Positions 41,619 through 50,933 of a DNA stretch of 64,000 nucleotides are shown here, one piece after another (position 1 is the stretch's first letter; every line of letters begins with the position of its first letter). A program made the position numbers and the translations under genes. The DNA comes from Castanea sativa (lineage: Eukaryota; Streptophyta; Magnoliopsida; Fagales; Fagaceae). Below the pieces are notes generated by a model. That model ran no database searches. It worked only from the letters and a program-made list of their open reading frames with translations, and was not told the origin of the DNA. The stretch is taken from NCBI RefSeq assembly GCF_040712315.1, contig NC_134013.1, forward strand, positions 64,015,501 to 64,079,500. The letters run 5' to 3'.

Positions 41619-44600
41619 AGGGTAAAATACAAAATATACTCTGAAATTTGAGGTTTTTGGATTTTACAGCTGAAGTTTTATACTGTTTGTATCAACAACC
41701 CCTCCGCTAGTTTTTTTTGCTAATGTGTCTGTTAAGTGACACATCAACTTGCCACTTATGCCAATTGATCCAATAAAAATATGACACGTGTATAACACTA
41801 TTCCAAGTAATTAAGTACCTTAAAAAAATATTTGAAAATATTAAAACAATTCTTTAAAATATGTTATTATTATTAGGGATAATTACACATAACCCACTTG
41901 TGGTTTGAGTGCAAATCAATTTGCCTACCCGTGGTTTGAAAAGTATCACTTAACCCACCTGTGGTATGTTTCCGTCAATCTCTGTAACCGACCTCACTCC
42001 TAGTCGTTACAAAAACATCTCTTAACCCCAAAACACAACATAACCCGGATCAAAACACTCAAAACTCAAAAAAATTTCAAGAGAGAGACCTGTGGTGAAA
42101 GCAAAGTGTTCTTCGTGGTTTAGAGTGTCTGGAGGGGGAGAAAACACAAGTTTCGCAACATCGAAGCTAGGGGAAGGTATGTGTGACTGTTGTTGATTTG
42201 CATTTGGGTTCTTGATGGCATTTTTTCCCACGACCCATTCACGTAGTTAGGGTTTGTAAAATTTTCTCAAAATTGGTGTATGTTAAATGTGCATTTTGCT
42301 ATTTATATGTAGAATCGCTTAGGATATAGCTAATGTACTGCTATGGTTGTTTATATGATGCGTATATCTGAAAGAATCAAGTTTATTTGTCAATGATTAC
42401 ACTTGTTTGTGAACTGTGGGTAGTGTGGTCCCTATGAATTTGTTGGGAATTTGGTTTTGCATGTGCTATATGTGGTCCTTTGGCCATGTGTTGTCTCTCA
42501 GCAACAAAACAAATATTATATGAAAACAAAATAGTACTATGTTTGGCTTGTTGTCTCTTTTGGCTTGTTGTCGTTTTCAGCATATCAGTATGTAAACAAA
42601 CTACTTATTTTAAACAAACTACTAAATTTAAACAAACTACTTATTTTAATTGCAGATGGTTGACTTTACATTTGACATTGAAATTCATGTTATGGGATGT
42701 TTTGTGGAGGACCCAACCATTCAATATGTGGGTGGGTCTGTACATACATTGACAGAGATTGACCTTGATATGTTGAGTTTCTTTGAAATTCGAGATTTAT
42801 GCCATCTAGTTGGTGCTCCTAAAGAACACAGTAGATATAGGTATTTACTTCCTGAAGGTGATGTAGAGAATGATTTAAGGGCCATAGAATCAAATGCAGA
42901 TGTGGTGAACATGACTACCCTTCATAGGGCATGGCTAGCTAACAAAATCATAATCTATACTGACATAGATTTGGAGCCACTGGTAGTTGAGCATCCTGAT
43001 GGAGGGGGGAGCAGATGATGGTGTAGGTGGTGATGGAGGGGTGGATGAAACAGATGTGGAGAGTGATTATGAGGAAGAAGAAGACGATGAGAATGTTGAG
43101 GATGTTGAGGTTGGTGATAGAGTTGAAGAACAAGATGCTGAGGTTGGTGCAAGGGTTGAAGAACAAAATGTTGAAGGAGATGATGATGATGATTGGCTAT
43201 ATGAAGGCCTAGAGGGGGATGACTTTGGTGATGACATATTTGCTGCTCCAAACTCAGCTCCACGAGGTTCTGCTCCAAAATCAAGTGATGCTCCCAATAC
43301 AGCCCTAGAATCAAGCAATGCACCCCATGCAGACCCTAAGTGGGCTGAGCCAGCTCTTGAGGATGACTTGGTAAGCATGGATGGGTTTGATGATGAGTAG
43401 GTACCTGAGCAGCCGGAGTTTAATGCTAAGAGTGACATGAGAAATATTGTACTGAAGAAGGAGATGAAGTTTCCTAATGCAAAGGTGTTCAGAGTTGCTT
43501 TGAGGGAGTATGCAATTAAAAACCTATTGACATCAAATTCAAGCTTAATGAGAGGATCAAGATATCAATTCACTGTAAGAATGAGTATGGGTGGAGATGT
43601 TATGCATCTCAAATAAGTGGAGAGCTAACATTTCAGATTAAGACCTTGACTGATGACTATACTTGCCCCAAATCTTTTAAAAATAGCCAAGCAACATTAG
43701 CTTATGTTGCTGAGAGCTTCATTAAGGACTTTAGCAAAAATCCAAATTGGGAGGTGGGTGGTGTACATAACCATATGATGCAAAATTTATCTATTGGCTT
43801 AAGTGTAAACCAAGTATATAGGTAAAAGAGAAAGGCAAATGATTTGATCAATGGAGATGAGCAACTGCAGTATGGTGTCCTTAGGGACTATGCGTAAATG
43901 ATAAACACAGTAGACAAGGGGAGTAGGGTTATACTACAGACAGAAATGGCTGATGAGACTTCCCAGCCAAAATTTAAGAGGATGTATGTTAGGTTCAATG
44001 CTCAGAAGGTAGGATTTTTAGGTGGATGCAGGTCATTTATAGGTTTAGATGGTTGTTACATAAAGCACAGATTTGGAAGGCAAATCTTATCTGCCACTGC
44101 TAGGGATGCAAATGACAACATTTTTCCAGTAGTCATGGCTGTTGTGGAACAAGAAAACAAGGAGTCTTAGATATGGTTTTTGGAAATTTTTGCTAATGAT
44201 ATAGGGAGACCAGAGGAGCTTCAATTGGTCTTCATTTCTAATAGGCGAAAGGTATGCAAGTTTTGTTCAGTTATACTTGAATAGTTTACTATATATGTAG
44301 CTGAACTAACATGTTTTGTTTGTTTGTTTGGTTATTTGTAGGGGCTTATACCTGCAATAGAGACACTATTCCCTACTGTGGAGCCTAGATACTATGTGAA
44401 ACACATCTACAACAATTTCAAAGTAGATTACAAGGGATTGGAGCTGAAGGATGCATTGTGGAGGTGTGCTACTGCCACAACAGTAAGGGAGTTTGAGAGA
44501 TGCATGCAGTACATAAAGGATTTGAATGAAAAGGCATATGAGTATCTTGCAAACATTGCACCTGCACAGTGGACAAGGTCACACTTCACTCCTAGGGCCT

Positions 44601-45947
44601 TAACAGATTATTTGGTAAATAACTTGAGTGAGACTTTTAACTCAATGATATTGAAGTCTAGGGACAAGCCTATCTTGGCAATGTTGAAGTGGATTAGGGT
44701 TAGACTTATGACTAGACTTTACACAAAAAGGGAAGGGATAGAGAAGTATGCTGGAAAGTTGTGTCAAAGCATAAAAGATAAGTTGGAGAAATTGAAGGTT
44801 GAAAGCAAGTCATTTAGTACTACCCCAGCTAGCAGTTTCCTTTATGAGGTAGCTAGTTAGTATGAGAGGCATGTAGTTGATCTTGTCAAGAAGACATGCA
44901 GCTATAGGTATTGGGATTTAAATGGCGTTCCATGCAAACATGCCATAACAACCATTTATACAAACATTGAGACACCATAAGCCTACACCCACTCATGCTA
45001 CCACAAAGAAACTTACATGGAGATATACAAGGAGGGACTTCCTCCCATGCCTGGTCAGTCAGAATGGGCTGAGACTGGACAGCCTACTTCTGTAGCACCT
45101 TACATATACAAACCACCAGGCAGGCCACCCAAGCAAAGAAGGAGGGCTCTTGATGAGCCTAAGAACCCTTACAAAGCAAGTAGGCTGAACAGACCTGTAA
45201 GGTGTGGGAAATGCAAAAAGGAAGGGCATAACTCATGAGGGTGCAAGGCTAGCATCACTAGGGAGACACCATGGCAAAGGAGACTGAGGCTTGAAAGAGA
45301 AAATGTTGTAAGTAATTGAGATTTAAATGGCAAAAAAAAAAAAAAACTTGTTTTTAAACTTACAAAGGTATTAATGTACTGAAACTGGGTTTTGTTGCAG
45401 GCAAGGGGAGGGGTGCCTGCACCTAGTACCAGATCTGGATCTGCACCTCAAGTTGCATCCCAGCAGCCTACCCAGACTTACAACATGAGGTCTGCCACTC
45501 AGCCTTCATCCTCACAGCAAGGAAATCAAGCTTCACAGCAAGGAAATCAAGCTTTATAGCAAAGAAATCAAGGTAGGCCATCTCACATGAGAGCAGGATG
45601 GTTCTCTTCCTCACAACCAGAGTTTCACACACCCAGGGAGACCTGGGATACCCTACCAAGTTCTTTACAGGTAACTTAGTTGAGTTACCTCTTTCTTAGA
45701 TGGTTGTGTAGACTGTGATATTTTTTACCAAGGATTTTGAATGTTCAAATGTTCATCCGAAAAGTGATAAAAAAGGAAACAATTTTTTTAAAAATAATAA
45801 TAATTTAAAAAATTTTAAAGATTTATTTTAATATTTTTAAAGATTTTTTAAGTTAGTTAATTCGTGAAATATACAAGTGTCATGTATTTATTAAAAAAAT
45901 TGGTATACATGGCTAGCTGCTGTGTCAATTAACGGACACATCACAAA

Positions 45948-45982
<35 letters not shown>

Positions 45983-46098
45983 GTGTGTGTGTGTGGACAG
46001 ATTGTTGATACACTTTAGGGTATACAATCAAAATTTTAATATTTTAGAGGTAAAATTCAAACTCTCAAACTTTAGAGGTATATTTTCCATTTTACCTT
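41619..46098. mobile_element. Nested Mutator-like elements (outer long-TIR element)
   Basis: The ends AGGGTAAAATACAAAATATA and AAGGTAAAATGGAAAATATA (reverse-complemented right end) begin inverted repeats that stay alignable for about 250 bp. Both arms include TGTGTC(C/T)GTTAA...TGACAC and TATGACAC/CATGACAC words. The flanks AAAGAATAT and AAAACATAA match at 6 of 9 positions, a decayed duplication inside the right long direct repeat. Just inside the left arm, at 41876, a second Mutator-type end starts (GGGATAATTACACATAACCC). The transposase remnants lie inside that inner element. Confidence 0.75.
42656..45660 (+). pseudogene. MuDR-like transposase, decayed
   Basis: Frames in order: 42656-43018, a PB1-like N-terminal domain (MVDFTFDIEIHVMGCF); 42987-43400, a very acidic stretch, entered by a frameshift in a G-run; about 43410-43820, a MuDR DNA-binding region (CKNEYGWRCYASQ); 43898-44170, the catalytic core start (FIGLDGCYIKHRFG); 44378-44860, the core end; about 44870-44980, a SWIM-type motif where CSCR reads CSYR; and 45017-45240, a Gly/Pro-rich tail with a zinc knuckle (CGKCKKEGHNS). 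A GT-AG intron lies at about 44252-44340. The second catalytic position reads ISNRRK rather than the expected ISDRRK. Several in-frame stops make it non-functional. Its normal role is cutting and joining Mutator ends. Confidence 0.85.
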
Positions 46099-46179
46099 AA
46101 AACATAATTAAGCATGTATTGACCATACCAAAAAACATGAACTTACATATGTGTGTGTATTTGAGAGAGAAAGAGACTC

Positions 46180-46479
46180 CTAAAGAGCAGAAGTGGCGCA
46201 ACCAAACTTGAAATCAGCAGGGAAGTCCTTTCTCTGTACTTTCTTGGGTTTAGGAATTACTGTAGGTTGGGCTACTTGTACTCCGTTGAGAACTTCATCA
46301 AGAATTGTGGTTGGTGGAACATGGCCTTCCCAACTTCTAACGGTAGTTTCTGATTTCTTTAAAAAACCCACATCAGCCATAGATGGCCTCGTTGGCAATG
46401 CAAGGTAAAGTGCAATATAAAGAAACAGATAGAGAGAGAGATCAAGCAATGCTATGTTAAGCGCCATATTGAGAGACAA
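46180..46479 (-). pseudogene. Exon 1 of GH1 copy D, lost donor
   Basis: The reading frame contains MADVGFLKKSETTVRSW and continues to DFPADFKFGCATSAL, homologous to copy C exon 1. Where copy C reads CTTCAG followed by the GT donor, this exon reads CTTTAG followed by GAGTCT: the last Gln codon is a stop and the donor is gone. The ATG matching copy C is at 46467, with another in-frame ATG at 46479. A tandem duplication of the start region adds about 18 hydrophobic residues (LLDLSLYLFLYIALY) absent from copy C. Confidence 0.8.
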
Positions 46480-46498
46480 ATAGAGAAGGGTGGTTAGT

Positions 46499-46720
46499 GA
46501 TCTAGAGACAAAGAGATGGGACTTTGAAAGGTTGTTAGGAGTCTAGAGCTAAGGGCTATTTATGGATTTGAGGTTGAAAGAGTTAGAAAATTTTGTTTCG
46601 CGTCAAAGGGATCTAGAGACAAAGAGATGGGACTTTGAAGGGTGGTTAGGAATCTAGAGCTGAGGACTATTTATGGATTTGAGGTTGAAAGAGTTAGGAA
46701 AATTTGTTTGGCGTCATTCA
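46499..46720 (-). promoter_or_regulatory. Tandemly duplicated core promoter of copy D
   Basis: Two adjacent 111-bp units (46499-46609 and 46610-46720) are nearly identical, each starting GATCTAGAGACAAAGAGATG. Each contains a TATA-like CATAAATA on the minus strand (46557-46564 and 46668-46675). The unit matches the region upstream of copies B and C. Transcription could start from either box. Confidence 0.8.
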
Positions 46721-46764
46721 TTTTGTCTCATATATGTTTTTTTTTTTTTTTGAAACATGTTTTG

Positions 46765-46804
<40 letters not shown>

Positions 46805-46849
46805 TATACTAATAGTCGAAACATTTGACTATATATTAGTATATATATC

Positions 46850-46965
46850 ATATACTAATAGTTGAAATGTTTGACTTTTTGTGGTTCACGTCTCATTATG
46901 CTACGTGGCTACATAAATTGAAGCCACATATACATTTAAAAACACCGAACAATTGTGACTTTTTA
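46850..46965. repeat. About 115-bp repeat, partner at 48478-48600
   Basis: Both copies read CTAATAGTTGAAA/CTAATAGTTAAAA, then TTTGACTTTTTG, then a GTGGCTAC segment and TTTAAAAACAC. They lie in direct orientation about 1.6 kb apart around the CAATAGGCACC repeats and may be the ends of one unrecognised element. Confidence 0.55.
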
Positions 46966-46967
46966 TT

Positions 46968-47260
46968 TTTCAATAGGCACATTTTCGGTCAATAGACATT
47001 TTTATTTAATAGGCAACTTTTTGATCAATAGGCACCTTTTCAGTCAATAGACAACTATTTGTATAACCAATGTGAAGAGCTATAACCTTTTAATAGACAT
47101 CTTTTGATATGTAGTTTTTCATTCAATAGGAACATTTTTTGCCAATAGGCACATTTTCGGTCAATATGTACATTCATTCAATAGGCACCTTTCGGTTAAT
47201 AGACACCTTTTAGTATATTAAATTTGAATGGTTATGACATTTCAATAGACACTTTTTTTT
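46968..47260. repeat. Irregular minisatellite CAATAGGCACCTTTT, block 1
   Basis: About a dozen imperfect copies of a 15-18-bp unit (CAATAG(G/A)CA(C/A)(C/A)TTTT plus 2-4 variable bases) occur. A second block is at 48105-48260. Both blocks end with the same phrase (AAATTTGAATGGTTATGAC / CAATTTAAATGGTCATGAC). Confidence 0.75.
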
Positions 47261-48104
47261 TCTTTTTTTTTTCTACTGTAATTGTTATTCATCAAAAGAG
47301 ATACATTACATAGTACATTTATGTCTACAAATCAACCAAGACAATTAATTATAGACAGAGAATAAGGTATTTTCCAATCTCAATCTATAAAATGTAGATC
47401 CATATATATGTAAATGCATTAACCGATATCATTGCTCCACAAAAAAAAAAAAAAAAAAAAAAAAACAGAGTTGATCATAAAGGTAAGTTTGAATCTTAAG
47501 CCAAACAATCAAAAGAATTGAAATCTAATACTGAAAATAGAGAAAAAAAAAAACAAAAAGATTAACACAAATCACAGTAATGAGAATATTGTGAAAGTAA
47601 ATATATATACCTATCATTTAGAACACGAAGGATAAAAAAAAAAAAAAAAAACCAGAGACTGTCAGTAACTATTGGAACGTGTAAAATTTAAATATTATGC
47701 TATAGAAACATACTTTTAAAAAAATGAAAAATGTATATATATAATGCGTGTGTAATACATAGTTAAAGAAATCTAAATCTAATATAACAAGGAAAGAAAC
47801 AGAAATAGTGAAATGCTCTTAAATCAGTGGTGACCATTTTGTGGTGGTAACTATGTAATAATGATCCCACTCACATTATATACACATATATAATGTGAGT
47901 GGGATCATTATTCTGTTATAGATTATCACCAGCATTCAATAAGGTTACAATTACTATTTAACAAAAAAGACCTGACTTACAAATAGCATTTAGGAGAATA
48001 CTCACAAGTTTTTTGTGTTTTTAAGAAATATGAAAGAGAAGAAGTTGAGAATAAGTTACCAAATGAATGTGAACCTTTATTTATACCCGAAGGATTATTA
48101 CCCT
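47261..48104. other. No gene seen; poly-A runs and one palindrome
   Basis: Non-coding DNA with A-runs at about 47442-47465 and 47633-47651, and the foldback at 47857-47912. Confidence 0.55.
47857..47912. repeat. Perfect 26-bp inverted repeat, 4-nt loop
   Basis: The arm starting AATAATGATCCCACTCACAT (47857-47882) pairs exactly with 47887-47912. Weaker pairing continues outward for about 20 bp, so it may be the core of a small foldback MITE. Confidence 0.85.
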
Positions 48105-48260
48105 TCAACAAACACCTTTTTATTTAATAGATACATTTTCATTTAATATACATATTTTTAGTCAATACTCACCTTTTGGATCAACAGACACTTTTTATTT
48201 ATTTATAAGAATAGACACCTTTTTGGTCAATAGGCACCTAGGCACCTTTTGATATATCCA
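48105..48260. repeat. Irregular minisatellite CAATAGGCACCTTTT, block 2
   Basis: About eight imperfect copies of the same unit as at 46968-47260, with a (TATT)-rich interruption. Confidence 0.7.
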
Positions 48261-48312
48261 ATTTAAATGGTCATGACCTTTCTTTTTAGGCAGTTTCAAC
48301 TTATGATAAATA

Positions 48313-48350
<38 letters not shown>

Positions 48351-48620
48351 CCTATATTGTATACACTTATATATACAAAACAAATTAAACTAGAGACGCA
48401 ACATTATGTCTCTTATTCCTTCTTACATAAAAACTAATAAATAAAACATTTTTTTTCCCCTAAAACTCATCCAATAGCTAATAGTTAAAACGTTTGACTT
48501 TTTGTTAATTGCGTTCCATTGCGCCATGTGGCTACTCAAACTTATGACATGTTTACTTTTAAAAACACTGAATAATTGTGTCTTTTCGTGTTAGTTTTGG
48601 TATCTATTCATCGTTTCATA

Positions 48621-49349
48621 GGGGATTCTAGCATTTTGCCCTCATTTTAAAAAAAATTAGCAATATGTCCTTGTTTTGAAACTATATAGGTTCGTGCCCC
48701 TATTTTGAAACTCGATTTTAATAAAATCGAGTTTCAATAAAAAACTAGATTGTTTTGAAATCGAGTTTCAACCAAAAACTCGATTGTTTTAAAATCGAGT
48801 AATGCCAAATGAAACTAAAAGAAAAAAAAAACTTGCATGGAACTCGAGTTCATAGAGCTCAAGTTCCATACCTATAACTGCATTTTAAATGTCCGATAGT
48901 GGCATTTTCAATGGAACTCGAGCTCCATGAACTTGAGTTCCATGCAAGTTTTTTTTTTTTTTTTTTTTTTTTAAGTCCATACCTATAGTTGCATTTTAAA
49001 TGACTTATAGTAGAGTTTTCAATGGAACTCGAGCTCCATGAACTCGAGTTCCATGCAAGTTTTTTTTTTTTTTTTAAGTCCATACCTATAGCTGCGTTTT
49101 AAATGACTTATAGTGGCGTTTTCAATGGAACTCGAGCTCCATGAACTCAAGTTCCATGCAAGTTTTTTTTTATTTTTTATTTTTTTAGTTTGATCGCACT
49201 ATACTCTATTTTCTACAAATTGAGGTTTACATTGAAACTCAATTTTGAGAAAATTGAGTTTCAAAACAGAGCCATGGACCTAAATAATTTCAAAACAGGG
49301 ATATATTGCTAAATTTTTTAAAAAATAAAGGCAAAATGCTAGAATCCCC
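48621..49349. mobile_element. Non-autonomous Mutator element rich in palindromes
   Basis: The inverted ends share GGGGATTCTAGCATTTTGCC and stay alignable for over 110 bp. A perfect 10-bp duplication TCGTTTCATA flanks them (48611-48620 and 49350-49359). The inside holds a 14-bp-arm palindrome at 48707-48735 and three tandem units (about 48840-49165). No protein is encoded; the short ORFs follow poly-A/T runs. Confidence 0.9.
48840..49165. repeat. Three tandem units of about 100-125 bp, each with a hairpin
   Basis: Each unit has CATACCTATA(A/G)(C/T)TGC, TTTTAAATG, then the near-palindrome GGAACTCGAGCTCCATGAAC...GAGTTCC and a T-run of varying length. The spacing differs mainly by the T-runs. 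Confidence 0.8.
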
Positions 49350-49380
49350 TCGTTTCATATAAGATATATATTAAAACAAA

Positions 49381-50924
49381 GAGATAATTATAATAAACCC
49401 ACTTGTGGTATGGCCCGTTTTCACTTTGTCTACTCGTGGTTCAATCATTTATACTTTGCCTATTGAGGTTAGCCTTCCGTAACCCACCTCTTCGTTTGCC
49501 ATTAGAAAAACACATTTTTAGGTAAAAACAAATATAACAAGAATAAAAAAGTTAGGGTTTTTGATTGCTGAAGAACTTCTTATTGCTGCCTCGACAACAA
49601 ACCATCCTTCATTTCTTTTAAAACCCCAAGTATCTCTGATTTTTTTACATCTTTACCCTCATCTCCTTCCTTTAGTTTGAAGAAGCTGACTTGAATTGCG
49701 GATCCAGGTTTGGGTTTGGGTGTGACCGCAAAATGAAGATCGGAGGCGACCCAATCGAAGGCCATGATGTCTTCGACTATGAGCAGGTCGTGATCTTTGA
49801 CGGCGCTGTCATGGCGGGGGTGGATAGTGTAGGCTTTGAGGTCTTGCTTGGAGTTGTAGCGACTGTGGAGGATGTGAGTAAAGTTGAGCGAAGTGGCGGT
49901 GGTAGTAGTTTGGATTAATGGGGCGGCGGTGAGCTGGGCCACTTGGTCCAGGGAGGACAAGCCATTGAGAGCGTCGAGCCACGCCTTTACCTTCGATGGT
50001 TCAGCCTCATCTTTCACCTTGAACAGGACGATGTGTTCGATGGCCTCGGACTTAGATTGAGATGATGGCCTCTCTACTATCTTGCTCATGGGTAGGAGTG
50101 GGTTTCGGCGCTGGGGCGTATCGGCGTGGATCGGAGTGGGTCTTTCTTGCTCGTGGGTCAGAGTGGGTTTCGGCGTTGGGGCGTATCGATGTGGTGGGTT
50201 TCGGGTTGTTTTGGGTTTGTTTTGTGGTGGCTGTGGGTTTGTGTTGGTGGTGGCAGTGCGGATCAGAGGAAGGGGAAGGTTGTGTAGGTGTATCAGTGTG
50301 GTGGGTTTCGGGTTGCTGTGGGTTGTTTTGTGGTGGGTTTGTGTTGGTGGTGGCGGCACGGATCGGAGGAAGGGGAAGGTTTTGTTGGTAGTGGCTATTG
50401 GTGGGGCGCTGGGATTTATTTATTTTTTATTTTTTCTCCCTCTTCATCTCTATCTCTCTGACTTCTCCTTTTTTTCAAACCCAACCCACTCACGGCATTA
50501 CCCACAATCCACTATCAACCAAAAACGTGTATGATTTTTGTAAATAACTGAAATTGTCTGAAAGGATTTTTGTGAAATTAGAATAGAGCACTTTCAAGTG
50601 TAGGATTTTTGTAAATGTTTTTTATGATTTATGCGAATATGAAAATTTTATTTGGATTGATTGGCTCAAGATTGTTCATACTAAAAGCAAGTGTGTTCTT
50701 GAATCCAAGCTACAAAACCCCCTCTTTGATCTTGTTTGTTTGAGGTTTTTTTTTTTTTTTAGAAGAGAGAAACATAAAAATAAAAATAAAATACATTTTT
50801 ATTTTAATAGAGGTGGATAACGGATTGAAGTTTAGATAGACAAAGTGTAAATGATTGAAATTGAACCATAAATAGGCCAAGTGAAAATGGATCATACCAC
50901 ATGTGAGTTTATTGTAATTATCCC
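49381..50924. mobile_element. Pack-MULE carrying a stress-response A/B-barrel fragment
   Basis: The ends GAGATAATTATAATAAACCC and GGGATAATTACAATAAACTC (reverse-complemented right end) begin inverted repeats of about 120 bp (both continue with TGTGGTATG and TTTTCACTT). A perfect 9-bp duplication TAAAACAAA (49372-49380 and 50925-50933) marks it as Mutator. The interior is not transposase but a plant gene fragment with an open frame (49580-50089). The right half is a G/T-rich stretch on the plus strand. Confidence 0.88.
49580..50089 (-). CDS. Stress-response A/B-barrel (Dabb) protein fragment in a Pack-MULE
   Basis: From the ATG at 50089 the frame reads MSKIVERPSSQSKSEAIEHI and gives 169 residues. 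A Dabb-type first domain (EHIVLFKVKDEAEPSKVKAW, then NGLSSLDQVAQLTA, THILHSRYNSKQDLKAY, DIMAFDWVASD) is followed by the start of a second one (IQVSFFKLKEG). Two-domain relatives (the UP3/POP3 type in plants) run longer. Here the protein ends LLSRQQ and then meets the element's terminal repeat, so the second domain is truncated. The frame is open upstream to 50359, but those ~90 residues are low-complexity Pro/Thr-rich and probably not coding. Function is unknown, and I see no nearby TATA box. It is either a captured, possibly expressed chimeric gene or simply young debris. Confidence 0.7.
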   Translation of the reverse strand: MSKIVERPSSQSKSEAIEHIVLFKVKDEAEPSKVKAWLDALNGLSSLDQVAQLTAAPLIQTTTTATSLNFTHILHSRYNSKQDLKAYTIHPRHDSAVKDHDLLIVEDIMAFDWVASDLHFAVTPKPKPGSAIQVSFFKLKEGDEGKDVKKSEILGVLKEMKDGLLSRQQ

Positions 50925-50933
50925 TAAAACAAA

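Larger units (their letters stand above)
37596..46179 (-). other. Expanded intron 1 of GH1 copy D, filled with transposons
   Basis: In copy C this intron is 89 bp. In copy D its exon-2 side (ATGTCATTACATGTCAAC, to about 37625) and exon-1 side (GTGTGTGTATTTGAGAGAG, about 46150-46170) survive. Between them are a pair of long direct repeats, a Harbinger-like element and nested Mutator elements. The duplicated promoter and the leader lie further upstream. Confidence 0.8.

Noticed and set aside
43067..43438. 123-codon minus-strand Ser-rich ORF
   Set aside because: It is the complement of the acidic Asp/Glu-rich stretch of the MuDR-like transposase, an open-frame artefact of biased codons.
46968..48260. 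CRISPR-like spaced repeats
   Set aside because: Units are irregular and lack unique constant-length spacers, and the DNA is a plant nuclear locus; this is a minisatellite.
50090..50359. N-terminal 90-residue extension of the A/B-barrel frame
   Set aside because: The Pro/Thr-rich translation of a repetitive tract is unlike any Dabb protein start; the ATG at 50089 fits the family better.
50062..50534. Two plus-strand Val/Gly/Trp-rich ORFs in the Pack-MULE
   Set aside because: They are low-complexity translations of the G/T-rich strand opposite the A/B-barrel frame and its Pro-rich upstream extension.
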